Part shown: in pieces, positions 9,420 through 21,455 of the stretch | Layout: each line of letters starts with the position of its first letter | Position numbering within the stretch: the first letter of the stretch is position 1 | From: Lotus japonicus | Taxonomy: Eukaryota > Streptophyta > Magnoliopsida > Fabales > Fabaceae | Direction of reading: 5' to 3' | Assembly: GCF_012489685.1 (NCBI RefSeq) | Contig: NC_080043.1 | Location: forward strand, 56,132,289-56,196,288 | Length of the DNA: 64,000 nt | Program-made: the position numbers and the translations under genes | The notes under the pieces: model-generated | The model's input: the letters and a program-made list of their open reading frames with translations, nothing else | Told to the model about the DNA's origin: nothing | Database searches by the model: none

Positions 9420-10318
9420 GAAAAACATTGATCTTAATTATATTTATCAATTAAGTATTTGTCCTAGACATGACGTAGGGCTGGTGATGATCGAATATCA
9501 CTGAAGCACTTAATTATTCAGTCTGAAAATCTAAGAAATATCCAGGAAAGAGTGTGGATTCTAGATTGGTGCAATGACGCATATTTGATTAAATGCATGC
9601 AGTGGGGTGAGGGCTTAGATAATTAGACATGAGAAAGCAGGAAATCACGCAACGCGTACATGTATTTTAGGACGACCCACAACGCCCTACGTTTTTTAGT
9701 GTGCGTGGCACACGGTTGTCTATGTATTATCAACAAAATTTCCTTAAATAAGCCAGAGATATAATTTATAATATATAGAAAAATGAGATGTGTGAAAACT
9801 GAAAAGAAAGTGGATTAAAATGATAGATTAAAAATATGAAATAAGAGAAAATGCGATGTAAATATATAATTGTGTTTGTTATATCTCTTAGTGCTGAGCA
9901 CTGAAGCTTCTAGAGTTCTAGTTCTGTAGCTTATGAAGGATTTGTTCATAGAGTGATGGGGCAAGTGCCCCAACAATAATTTTATACTTATTAAACAACA
10001 TATGTCTAAAATGTACTAATTAATCTCTCATAAGTGTCTTACACAACAATTGAATATTATTTATGTAAAATGTAATTGTCTCCATTAATTGTTTATATTT
10101 TAATTTTAATATTACTCGCTTATGTATATGTACTATGTATATATTGTCCCACAATTTCAATTTTATGGATGCGTTAGTGTCTAGAGCAACAGCTTAGGAT
10201 TTTTCTTGTTGATCAATTGACCTTCCTCCTTTCTTACAAACCAAAATTTCCTTGGTCCACACGTCACATGCTCGTTAATATTCTTTTGTTCCTTTCTTAA
10301 ATATCATTTTCATTGAAA
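9420..10318. other. AT-rich intergenic DNA without a recognisable gene
   Basis: Nothing above background was seen except a GGGGCAAGTGCCCC palindrome at about 9959-9972, next to sequence of the kind also seen near 23150 and 43770. It is probably a transposon relic. Confidence 0.35.
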
Positions 10319-11374
10319 TCAATCAATAATACTATTAAAAGAGCAAAGGTTCAAAGAACTAAATGCTGATGTGTCGCAACCACAAGCATTCTGCTCTCTC
10401 ATGCAATCTTAGACGTAGTGGAATTCCACATGACATTCTACAAGTTCTTCTCTCCTTTTACTGTACACGTGGCATTTCCTTCTTTTTTCAGTTTTTTTAT
10501 CAAGCTCCACTCACCATTCTCTCTCCCACTATCTTCCTTCATTATTAAGAACTCATTCTCTCTCCCACTATTTTGTTTGTTTCCAAAAAAACATAAAATT
10601 ACTCCCCCATTCATGGCATTTTTTTTTATCAATCAATTTTTATCTGTACCATTTTTTCTTGGTATAAATATGTACCTTAATTATAATTATAATGAATTTA
10701 TGATAATAAAAAATTATATTATCTATATATATATCAAACTTTCCTATAATAATATATTTGGATTTTTTTAAACTATTTGGATCCTTTTTTACTTTTAGAA
10801 ATTATGGGTTTAAATAAATTTAGGATATTTTTTTAATTAATAAATTTCATCAATCTTTCCAAATATCATACACTTAATACTTTTTAAAATTTAGTTATTG
10901 AATTTTAGATAAAAAAATATTTTTAAAATTAAAAAAAATCAAATAAAAAAGAAGTGATTTACTCCTTCTTTCCTATCCTTTCTGTATTCTTTATTTTTTG
11001 ATTTTTTTTCACGTGATCAATTGTTGGAGAACTCCCCCATTCTGCACTCTCTCCCTCTCCAACGCTAAAACTCCCTTCAGGCATTAAACGCAGCTCTATT
11101 TCCATCATCTCTTTCCCCAATTCAATTTTCCCTAACCTAATCAAGCACGCGTGATGCTTCTCCCCACATATGTCGATCCCACTCCCCTTCTCGAGATGTT
11201 CTCCCACCGCCGCTACCTCTATCCAATCTCTTTCCCCAACTTCGCCGCCCCACGTTTTTTTATCTCCAATTACCAGTGTGCATTCACACTACCCTCCCTA
11301 TTTATTGTTTTCGTTTTCCAGGTTTGTTTCTAAACCCTAACTCGGATTTTGCACATACAGCCCCATTTTCTCTC

Positions 11375-11545
11375 TATATAAGGATCTTCTTGGTTATTCA
11401 AGACTCAATCAGCCCTTGGTTTGTTTCCCTTTTTCCTCTTTTGCCTTCCCGTCGTTTTCCATGGCTGTGAATGTTGATGGCGTCTCAACCATTGATTCTT
11501 CCAAGAGACTTTGAATGCCCTTCACCCTCCAAGGGGTTGATCTAT
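11375..11545 (+). pseudogene. Captured promoter and first-exon-like fragment
   Basis: A TATATAAG box (11375-11382) with an upstream AAACCCTAAC telo-type box is followed 80 bp later by ATGGCTGTG (11461). Eighteen codons run to a TGA. A one-base shift would continue the frame to TATCAG followed by GTATCT, which looks like a splice donor. A further short open stretch follows after TTCCACAG at about 11638. I do not recognise the protein. Such promoter-plus-exon pieces are typical Helitron cargo. Confidence 0.35.
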
Positions 11546-12100
11546 CAGGTATCTTCTTCATTGCTTATTCTGATTATGTTATTGTTGAGTTTTTCTTTTG
11601 CCTAGAACTGAATCTGGTCCCTTTTCCTTTTCCACAGAACCTTCATATTGGAGAGCCTCTCCAGGGTCTATCCTAGAGGGCAGAGAAGGACTGTCCTGTC
11701 CAAGGACCTTCATGTTGAACATGATTCTATTCTATGTTTTTGTTAGTTTGTATTTTCAATCTGTGTTGAATTTGTTGTTTAGATTTCATTTTCTTTATTC
11801 ATTATACTCTGAGATTGTGAAGACTTTTTGTTACTTTCCAGCTGATTGATTTTTGGAGCTTCTATTCTGTTTCTAAGAGTGCAGAAGCTTTAAATTTCAT
11901 GTATTTGCATAAATCTTTTGCTACCAAGCTATACTGACTGTATGCTACGGCTATTTAAATTTCATATCGGACATTTGGGTCTTTTTTGGAATAATCGTTC
12001 TTTCTTAGTGTTTTTATGGCTGGAGAAAGTAAAGGTCCTTTCCCTATTTCATTCTTATTCATTTGAGTAATTCCTTTATCATTTCTAGGAAGCGGGACTC

Positions 12101-12172
12101 AAGGAAGTTGGAAATACATCAGCAACAAGTTAACATAAGGAAGTTGGAAATACATCAGCAACAAGTCAACAA
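12101..12172. repeat. 36-bp tandem duplication
   Basis: AAGGAAGTTGGAAATACATC plus 16 more bases is present twice (12101-12136 and 12137-12172), differing by one T/C change and at the end. It lies in the 5' arm of the outer Helitron. Confidence 0.75.
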
Positions 12173-13021
12173 TTTTTATAGGCAATAAAAAATTGAAAAT
12201 TTCCTCAATCCATACTCTTCGACTGATTCATAACTGGTGGATGTACTTGGTTTTGACTGTTATGTGTCTTCTTTAAATTGTGCAACTTTTAGAATGGGTT
12301 GTTTTTGGCTACTTTCATATTAGTAAAACAGGAGATGTATAATCTGATTTGTAAAGGTAGATGATAGGTGTTGACCAAGACAACCATTAATATTTCCTCC
12401 AAATTGAAGAGTTTATAAGAAATTTTGCATTTGTAGGCCATTTAGTGGAAGTCTAGAAAAATAATACCTCTGATTTTGAATGTCGCAGGTTGTGATTGCA
12501 TTAAGCTTGGATTGGAATCTTGGATCTATAGTTATTTTAGATCTGAATATCTTAAACATTTTATATTTTCGGTTGCTTCTATAAAGCTTTTAGCACATTT
12601 CGTATATCAAATATCAAACATGTTTATTTGATATACTTGCTGGAATGGTTTCCTTTTATTATCAATGGTTATGTTCATGTTATTACTTTTAGTTTTATGC
12701 TTTTCTTTGTCTCAACTCTCAACTCAACTTGAATGGTTCAATTAATTTGTTCACCTGCAATGTCATTACTTGATAGTTTTTGTTTCGGGCATGACCCATT
12801 GATATAGATGTAGATATCTCTGTACAGTTTTTATTGATCTTAATTTAACCCTTTCTTTGAACTTTTCTAGAACTCTGCTTGCACTTTTGATTTTATTTTA
12901 ATTAATATATGAGTGCTTCTTCAATAGTTTTTTTTAATTTCAATTATTTATATTTTTGGCTATAATCTCAAGAACTTTGTTGTGAGCTAGAACTTTGTTG
13001 TGAGTCTCTGAAGTGCTGCAT

Positions 13022-13123
13022 ATGTTTGAAGGTGAGGTCCCTGCAGGGTTTGGTAACTTGACAAATTTTCAATCTCTACATACTCTTATTGATGGAGCAG
13101 TTGGCTATAAATTTTTAATATAA
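13022..13123 (+). pseudogene. Short LRR-like coding fragment
   Basis: Thirty-three codons read MFEGEVPAGFGNLTNFQSLH and on to a TAA. The GFGNLTNFQSL part resembles one leucine-rich repeat of a resistance-type protein. It is one repeat only, so chance cannot be excluded. Its position inside the Helitron arm would fit gene-fragment capture. Confidence 0.25.
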
Positions 13124-15434
13124 TCTATGAAGGATTTCATCTTAGATGAAGGGACTTTAGTCAAGTTCTATCATTGGTATCTAAGTCAATATTTTTTTTT
13201 GTACAGGTACATTTTAGAACTAGACCATTGAAGAATCCCAGTTTATGGGAGTCAGTCCAGCTGAAATGCTTTTGCTGAGTGACACTGGAGCTCTGTAGTG
13301 TGTTTGGATCTGGTGTTGAAAATATGAAATTTAAATTGTTCTGTATAGGAGCTTGAATTATGGGTTTAGGGCATTTTTCTACTTTGTTATCAGTTAAATG
13401 TCAGGCTGTTTAGTAAATAAAAAATTGACTTTTAATTCCTTGAGGCAATTAACTGTCCTTTCTCCTTCACTTGGATTCTTTTTATCTCTTTTCTTGACAT
13501 TTTTAGAATTTGTTGATCTGTTAGAGACCATACCAATGTTGGGCTGCTATCCATTAAATTAAATTATGATTAACTTTTGGTTAAATGAAATATCTATCTA
13601 TCTATACTATATATAAAGGGAAAGTTTTGCAATTTTGAGGGTAAATTTGTACTTCAATAATATATTACACATGTATGAATAATTTTCCATGGACATATAT
13701 GTAAATTTGTGAGTAATTAATTATGAAATCAATATTGACCATTAATTACTTTTAATCCTAGCCGTTGATTCCTTTCTTGCTGAATCAATTTGTGATGCCT
13801 TTTCTCATTCCAGATTTTTATTGTTTCATTGTTTTCCCTATTTACTATCTTTTGTGAGACTTTTCTCATTCCATATTTTTGCTGTTTCATTTTTCCCCTA
13901 TTTAATCTCTTTCTCATTAGGTTAATTTCTATGCTCTCTTCCCCTAGGTTTTCTATGCCCTGTTTTCTTTCTTGCTCCACCTCCTCCCCTGCTACAAAAG
14001 TGTTGTTGCAGTCATCATCTCCTGTTCTCCTTTCTCTCATCTTCTAAAGTTTTAATTTTTTTTTCCTACGTCCTCTACTTCTCTTGATGTGACTATTTTT
14101 AGGGTATTTTCTAGAAGGAAACTTCTATAACCATCTTTACTGATTTCATGTTTTCATAAGGTAAGAAGTTAGGAAGTGGGAATGACTTAGTCATGCTTAT
14201 CATATGCTCTCAACAATATATTATTTTTATCAAGAGATGCCTATATATATTGTCAATTCCTCCACCCATTTTTAGTTTTTGTTGCTTTAAAAATATTAGA
14301 TATTTTCTAAGGCTTGTTTGGTAGAGAAATTTCAAAGTGGGATGATGCAAAATAGCTGATATAATACAATAATTCACTTTTAACCAGCGTTAGAGAAAAT
14401 ATTTTCCATCTTTTATTTTTGACTTTTTGTCATGTTCATACCTTAATTACCAATCAAATATGTATTTTTTTCCATGTTAAAATCTTGATATGCTATTTCA
14501 CCATTGGAGAGTAAGCTGCTCAATTATCAATCTATGATGCTTTGTGGACTGTGTTTCTTATTCGCTCAAATTTATTTTATATCTTTGTGACCATTTTCAT
14601 TCTTCCTTCCCTCATTAAGTACAAGTGGATGACATATGGAGAAGTAGGTATTGACCGGTTTGTTGTGGAGGCCTAATGAAAAATGCTAGATTATTTTTAC
14701 ACATTTCAGTGCTATTTTATTTTCACATGAAATTGTTCTTGAAATTAATGACTTCATTTATGGATTTGACATACATAATTCACTTCATTGTGGGAATCTC
14801 AGATTTTGTCACAGAGAAATGTAGTATGCTTGGGAATGTTACTCTGCTTTGGATGCCATCAAATCTCATTTTGGTCTCCTGAATTCAGAGTTTTCTCTCT
14901 TACTCTACAATAATTTTATTTGGTGAAGAAGTTTTAGCAGCTTCACGGGTACAAAGGTAAATTAGTAATTCATTGCACTACACTATAATTTTATGTATGA
15001 GTATTTTAGTAAAATTTCACATCATTTGCCAAAGATTAATTCTTGGTCGTTCATAACTTTGTTGCAACGCTTGAGATTTGTTACTCATCTTTCTTCCACT
15101 ATTTTGATCTTCTCAGTTTCTCATTTCGCAACGGTTCAAGTTTGTTGCTCCTCTTTCTTCCACCGTTTCATTCTACTAGGTTTCTTATTTGATCTTCTCG
15201 GCTTATTTTATACTAATTTTTCAGGCTTGAGATCTGTTCTTTAAAAGGTACACATTTTTAGCCTTCTTTCTTCTTAGTTTGGGGTGTGATTCATTATTGG
15301 CTCTGAATTTCAGTGTGTTTCTGTTAGGGTTTGTTTCCTGTGTTTCATTTATCTTCCTCTTCGTCTTTTTTCTCTTCTCTCTGTCTATTTATGCTTCTAT
15401 TCTTCCTCTCTTAAATTTGATTTCAGGTTGAATC

Positions 15435-15479
15435 ATGGAACCTATGGACATTGTTTGCAAATCAAAGGAAAATACTTCT
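15435..15479 (+). pseudogene. Captured first exon of an NC2-beta/Dr1 (NF-YB-like) gene
   Basis: ATG at 15435 opens MEPMDIVCKSKENTS, closely matching the very start of plant NC2-beta, a histone-fold subunit that binds TBP and represses transcription. In that family G follows MEPMDIV and DAS follows KSKE; here C and NTS are found. The frame then runs into a T-rich stretch and stops. Upstream, 15240-15434 reads like a 5'UTR with an intron (TTGATTTCAG just before 15427). It is a captured, inactive fragment. Recognition is from memory of a 15-residue match. Confidence 0.65.
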
Positions 15480-16000
15480 TTTTTTTTAATTATTATTGTT
15501 TGTTTCTTTGCACCGTGCAACGTCTTCAAGTGAGAACAAGTTAATTCGATTACCTTTTTTATTTTTTAAATTTCTCAAATAAGTACATGAAGACAGTGAT
15601 GGTGTGAAAGTAATTCAAGCTTTCTTTACTAATTTTCCTTATTCTCTACATATGCATTTTAGAATTTTCTTATTATTGGTTGAAATGCATACTATTTTAG
15701 CAAAAAATTGAAGGAATTTTAAATCTCTAGATTCAATCTTGCTTGAAAGTAAACCAACTTCAATGTTGTGCTTATATTAGAACATGTTTATCTTATTCAT
15801 TTGTTATTCTATTCATATTCAATTTTAACTTATCTGGACACATTTTGGTTCATATCAAACTTGAAGTGTTCCTTCAAGTGATCCTACCTCTGGTGCTATG
15901 TTTCAGAAAAGTGAGAAGTGGTGCAAGATTTTAAAATGGTTAATGTATAAGGTGTCTTTTGTTGAGAACTCAACAACCTACTTTTAATTTTGCTTAAAGT

Positions 16001-16700
16001 GTCTTTAAGAGCAAGCTACAAAGCCTATTGGTAATGCTCTTTATTAAGATTCATTGAGTAAGTTTTTGAGTTTTCATGAGTTACATTTTAGCTTTATGTT
16101 ATGTTTATCTTTCCCTATCTTGGGTTGCACTTAAGATATTTTTTGGTGTGTTTGCTTTCCCTTAAGGTTTTTTTGTTGAGTCTTGGCCTATATTTTTCCA
16201 TTAGTGCTTTTTTATGCTTTCCTCATTTGATTAGTTGATAGGTTATGAATAATAATATTGCTTATTTTAATACTTGCCAATAACAGTAAAAAAACAATTG
16301 CTTATTGTCAGTTTTATTTCCTGCTTTTAATATTGGTTAAACTGTCTTTAAGAGTCAGTTACAAAGTCTAATGTTATTGCACTTTATTAGGAGACATTAG
16401 TGAGCTCTTGGGTTGCCAATAACTATTAAAAATAATTGCTTATTGTCAGTTTTATTTTCTACTTTTAACCTTGGTTAAAGTGTCTTTAAGAGTCTGTTAC
16501 AAGTCTAATGTTTTTGCACTTTATTAGGGGTCATTGATTAAGTTTCATGGTTGCGAATAACTGTTAAAAATAATTTCTCATTGTCAGTTTAGTTTCCTGC
16601 TTTAAATCTTGGTTAAAGTTTCTTTAAGAGTCAGTTACAAAGTCTAATGTTATTGCTCTTTATTAGGCGTTATTGAGTAGGCTTTTTGGGTTTCCGGGAG
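16001..16700. repeat. Tandem repeats with a 139-bp period
   Basis: Units beginning GTCTTTAAGAG occur at 16001, 16343, 16482 and about 16620. The last three are spaced 139 and 138 bp. The first interval is longer because extra sequence lies between. Each holds a GTTACAA-GTCTAATG..TTTATTAG core. They form part of the Helitron body. Confidence 0.8.
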
Positions 16701-17689
16701 GTACATTTTAGCTCTATAATATAGCACCTTCAGTAAGAGGTAATGATTACGCAATGAGTCTCTGCATTCATTCATAGGTCGACACGTTATTGAGTTGTTT
16801 CCATTTCATACAACTTCTCCCCTGATGAAACATATTTCGTAGTGGGTTTTGAAGTGGCAAGGTTTGCAAAAGAAAGTGTTGATCTTCGCTAGATGATAGT
16901 TGTAGAGTGGTTTGAAAGCTACTTGATTGAAAATGATTATTAAAGCTCTAATGCTGAACTTATCAAACTTTTGAAAAGAAAAGGAGTAATCCTTTATTTA
17001 GTTATCTTTTTGTTTCATATTTGTATTTCATTTAATCTACTATATGATGACATTGTATGATCAACTTTAAAATTATTTAAATTAGTTTTTTCTAAGTTGA
17101 CACCCAAATGTCATATCGGATTGGTAAAAGCTATAAGGTGAGACAACAACTCATGAAACATGGTAGAGAAGTTATGAGAAGCAATTTGGATCCCATAAAA
17201 AATATGAAATAAACTTGAAAGAATAAAAAATTAGTGGTTGTTAAAGTTACTGTTATACCACTGCCTCATATTACTATTATATCTCTTCCTCTTTTATGTC
17301 TTCCCATGGTTACATACCCCTTCTCTTCTTATATTTCGCTATGAAAACATCTTGACCCATTCAACATGGCCAGAAGCTCGCTAGAGACCAAAGTTCAAGC
17401 AACAAAGACTTTCCTTACGAACATTTTCACATGCAGCTGCAATACGTATATAAATATAAGTATGATAATACGTTAGCGAAGATATATCAAACGATAGTCA
17501 CGCACCACAAGAAGGATTAGTCGAGGTGCGAGACAGTTGTCCTTGACACCCGTTGTAATAACAAAAAAAATATACCGGGCAAAAATATTATGCATGAATG
17601 AATAGTAAGGAAGTAATTAAATTATTTCATTATATGAAAATGATAAGGCACTAAAATTTTGCAAGTAATTAAATTATTTGAAAATATAT

Positions 17690-17835
17690 TCAAATTTATA
17701 TTTACTTATATCTAAAATTAATTTTATTATATTAATTCATAAATTTTCTTTTAATGAACGTGATAAAAATAACACTAATTTAAAAAAAATACATTATTAA
17801 CAAAAATGAATATCCACGTGCAATGCATATCACAA
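17690..17835 (+). mobile_element. Degraded second copy of a Helitron 3' end
   Basis: TTATATCTAAAATTAATTTT..AATGAATATCCACGTGCAATGCATATCACAATAG parallels, with many changes, the last 130 bp of the Helitron ending at 19406. The terminal hairpin is decayed. It indicates an older insertion or a tandem terminus inside 13601-19406. Confidence 0.4.
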
Positions 17836-18580
17836 TAGATCCAGACCTGGTCCCTACATCATTTTCATTACATGGACATTGACAGCCGCCATGGAGCCTC
17901 AAGTATGATGTGCTTTTTAAAATTTAAAACTAAACATATTCTTTGGGGTAGCTTTAGTAATTATTGCAAAGTCTTTGTGAGTAGTAAAGAAGTAAAATTT
18001 AATTGGTGGCTTCAAATGTAAAGAATTTCATGGGTGGTTTAAGGGTAAACCACATTTTTTAACCATATAATATTATTTTTTATTCGACAGTGTATATCGC
18101 TTACCTGTTACTTGAGTATAAATTGAGAAAATAGAATTTAGAGTCATTTTTATATTAACAAGACTATTCACATTTAACTTAAACTAACAGCGCATATACA
18201 ACACAGACCATCACACCCAAGGAGAGGGAGGCAGATTTAACACATGTACTTTTATGAATGTTAATTTTATGAAATCAATATCATTAAGTAATAGATTATC
18301 CACTATAATAATTGATCATATTCCCAAATGAATGAAAGTGTGTGCTAAAGCGGGCACATTCAAGAAGAACGAATTGCTTCCATGGTCGAGCTTCTTCACA
18401 TGAGTGCACCTTCACCAAATTTTATTTTTAAGTTCTTCATCAAAAACTTGATGTAGTATATGATAATCAAGCATACTCATAGCCAAACGAGTGTAACGAC
18501 TGAAATTTATTGATTTTACATTAATTACTTTTGTACGATAATTAAAAACTCACAACATAAATAATAACATATTTGTTTAC

Positions 18581-18738
18581 AAATGATTTATAAAAAAATT
18601 ACTTGGAGGAGATATCTCTATAATAATGGGTATGTTAAGAAATGTTTGAGTGTTTCAGCAAATGATTTATAAAAAATTAACTTGGATGAGGTATCTCTAT
18701 AATAATGGGTACGTTAAGAAATGCTTGATTGTTTCACT
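18581..18738. repeat. Two tandem copies of a 79-bp unit
   Basis: A unit starting AAATGATTTATAAAAAA at 18581 is repeated from 18660 with about 90 per cent identity, including the phrase ATCTCTATAATAATGGGTA. Confidence 0.8.
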
Positions 18739-19701
18739 TTAAGGTATTAAAAAATAACCTGAATACATTATTATTTTGCAAGAGATTAGATAAAAAAAAT
18801 TATTTTTATTTATTATTTGTGATTTTAAAAAGAAAATATCATTTAATTTAATTTTAATTTTAAATACATTTTTAAAAGTAAATACATAGATGATTTATGA
18901 TTTAAAATCTAAACTAATTAGGATTAATTATTTCCTATATATAGATGATTTCTTATTTAATGATGAATGTATAGAATATTTTGATTTAAATTATGATTTG
19001 AGCTGACTATTACAAAATATCCTTATTTATAGGAAATGTGGAACGATACGTTCTCAATTTTATTCTCAATGTAATTATTTCAATTGAAAAAATAAAAAAA
19101 TCGCATATCCATTACTTTTTTTTTTCAATACATCGGAAAACTATATATTACTTCAAATCTATATAAAAAATCTATTCAATGGATATGAAAAGTCATAAAT
19201 TGAGCATTTAGGAAAACAACGACAAAAAGATTAAAAAAGGAGCTACCCGAAAAAACAAAAACAAACATTCAGTAAAAAAACATACAAATTTATGATTTCT
19301 TATATCTAAAATAAATTTTGCTCTTTTAATCCGTAAAATATCTTTAAAAGAATAACACAAAAAATAAAATGAATACCCCGTGCATCGCACGGGTAAAAAA
19401 TACTAGTAAATTCATAAATGAAGGTAAAAGCTATTATCTATTTTCATTTTTTTTCTAAAACCATCTTTTTTTTTTCATTTTTATTCAAGTTACAAGGTAA
19501 AAGAAATGCTCACGAGGAGTTATAGTTTACCTGTTAATAATTTTATGTAAAAACTAATATAAAAATTAATTTATTACTTATTTTATTCCAAAATGGTTAC
19601 TGTTTGAGAAAATACACGTAGGTTAAGAGCTCAGTAACTGATAAAAAATTTGACTAAAAATCTCTATTTAAAGTTGAGTTTGGTCAAAGGAAGAGAATGT
19701 T

Positions 19702-19725
19702 TTTTTTTTGCTTCATCGGAAAGGT
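19702..19725 (-). mobile_element. Extremely truncated SINE, 24 bp, with 16-bp target duplication
   Basis: AAAGGAAGAGAATGTT is present at 19686-19701 and 19726-19741. Between the copies there is only a T run and GCTTCATCGGAAAGGT, which is the TTTCCGATG 3' box of the SINE family seen at 58129-58243. A less certain similar stub lies at 19118-19146, between ATTACTT copies. Confidence 0.75.
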
Positions 19726-20051
19726 AAAGGAAGAGAATGTTGATTATTGGTTATGTGATTTGTGAGAATTGTGATTGGTGTGGATAGGAGGTGGTAGGTT
19801 GGAGATACCATAATAAATGAGGTTATATAGATGTGATAAATAGTCTTGAAATAAATAATAATCATTTTGGCAAATATGTAAAAAGTTAAAAGTTAAAACA
19901 ACAACCATTTTGGAACAGAGAGAGTATGCATTACTAATTTTTCTTAATTTTTAAATTAATTGTAGAATTAAATATGTATAAATATTTATAATGTACAATA
20001 ATTTGACGATGAAATTAGGAATCATTAATATTCAAAATATTTGTTCATGTA

Positions 20052-20355
20052 CTCCCTCCGGTCCTATTTATAAGCAGCAAAAAAAAAATTCACATAGTTT
20101 AAGAAATGTAGTTAAACTAGATAAAATGCATCAAATTTGTCTTGAATCAAAATAAACTTCCAAAATTACCCTTTGTTATTAGTATTGGAAAGTGGGAAAG
20201 AGAGAGAATAATTAATGAGGCACATTTTACAAGTTAGAATTAATAAGGGCATCATTGGAAAAAAAAATTAATATAGCTCAAACTTTCATTTGGTTCTTAT
20301 AAAAAGGACCAAGATTTTTCTTCTCTTTCATGCTTATAAATAGGACCGGAGGGAG
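20052..20355. mobile_element. Stowaway-type MITE (Tc1/mariner), 304 bp
   Basis: Inverted ends CTCCCTCCGGTCCTATTTAT / ATAAATAGGACCGGAGGGAG, extending about 26 bp, are flanked by TA at 20050-20051 and 20356-20357. This is the hallmark of Stowaway elements, mobilised in trans by mariner-like transposases. The inside is AT-rich and non-coding. Confidence 0.95.
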
Positions 20356-21306
20356 TATAAATTACAAGGTTTAAAGCCCAACGAGGCGGAATGAGCATAA
20401 AAAACTACATAAAATAAAATTCTACTTACCCTTTTTTTATTTGTAAACTATTGAGACTAACATTTTTACATGTAAATAATTTCATTTTATATCTAATTCA
20501 AAGATTTGATTTAATATAATTCAATTTCCTTCATTTTCAAGCTAATTTTAGAAATTAATATATATAAAAATATGATAATTTGATAATGAAAAAATATCGT
20601 CCATAGATTAGAAAATGTTAATTTGATGATATTTATTTATGTATAAATTATAGGGTTACAAGCTGCACGGGAAGTAATGAACATGAAAATAATATTATGT
20701 GCAAATATGAAGATTTTGGCCATGGCCAATTAAATCCTTTATTTCGGAACCTTTATATTTGTTAAATGGTTGTATGAGTTTAAATTACTATAGTTGAGTG
20801 ACTTAATTTATGTTTTTGAATTATCTATATTCTTATGATGATTGTATTTTCATTCTTAGTATCTCAAATTTTTTATTCTCATGTTCAAATACAATAGTAA
20901 AATTTGCCGTGCAACGCACGGGTAGGAAATTCTAGTTAATGATACATAGTTTCACTCTAAGATAGAATTTCTTGGACAGTTCTAGAATATAATGAGACAC
21001 TTGCATGGTTACTAATTTCTTGACTAGTAATTTGAGCTGTGGATTCTTCACCGTAAATGAGTATTAATTAATTAATTAAGCTATAGTGCTATGGCTTCGA
21101 GTACGAAGAATAGTACTAATTGGTTTTCCAACTTGACACGTAATTACACCCAATACCATTGGCAGTATCCTTCATTCATTGATTCCTTAATTGCGAAGAA
21201 AAATACAGGGCCACTTTATCCGCGTAATTGCTAAGAGTCAATGAGTCACACTTGTAACATAACAATACACACGCTCCTACCTCACAGATGCGAAAACCGA
21301 TCGATC

Positions 21307-21313
21307 TATAAAT
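21307..21313 (+). promoter_or_regulatory. TATA box of the zinc-finger gene
   Basis: TATAAAT stands 143 bp before the ATG. Upstream are a W-box core TTGAC and ACGT within TTGACACGTAA (21133-21142) and two GAGTCA motifs at about 21235-21248. These are common in stress-responsive promoters. Confidence 0.55.
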
Positions 21314-21455
21314 GTCAGAGTGCAAAGCTTACAAAATTCTCATTATCTTTTCTTTGATACCTGCTGGTCAGTACTTGTCAAAAATCTCAACAATCACTTT
21401 TGGCATTCATTTTGAGCTATAATCAAAAACCATTAAACCAAACCAAACCTATACT

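Larger units (their letters stand above)
13601..19406 (+). mobile_element. Non-autonomous Helitron, complete, 5.8 kb
   Basis: It starts TCTATACTATATATAAAGGG at 13601 after an A. It ends with hairpin CCCGTGC-ATC-GCACGGG (19377-19393), TAAAAAATA and CTAG (19403-19406), followed by T. These are the terminal features of Helitrons, which move by rolling circle and leave no target duplication. The 5' end is followed by an AATCCTAGCCGTTGATT phrase of the kind common in plant Helitrons. There is no Rep/helicase. The body holds tandem repeats and at least one host gene piece (15435-15479). Confidence 0.75.
10319..20935 (+). mobile_element. Probable older Helitron, split by a nested Helitron
   Basis: The 3' end is clear: hairpin CCGTGC-AAC-GCACGG (20907-20921), then CTAG (20932-20935) followed by T. 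This is the Helitron terminus, which inserts between A and T. The best 5' end is a TC start at 10319 or 10323 followed by AATAATACTATTAAAAGAGC. The span would hold a second, complete Helitron (13601-19406). No Rep/helicase frame is present, so it is non-autonomous. The pairing of this start with this end is inference; the 5' piece may belong to another copy. Confidence 0.5.

Noticed and set aside
10418..10771. 117-codon F/I/Y-rich frame
   Set aside because: Caused by T-rich composition in the Helitron arm; no domain.
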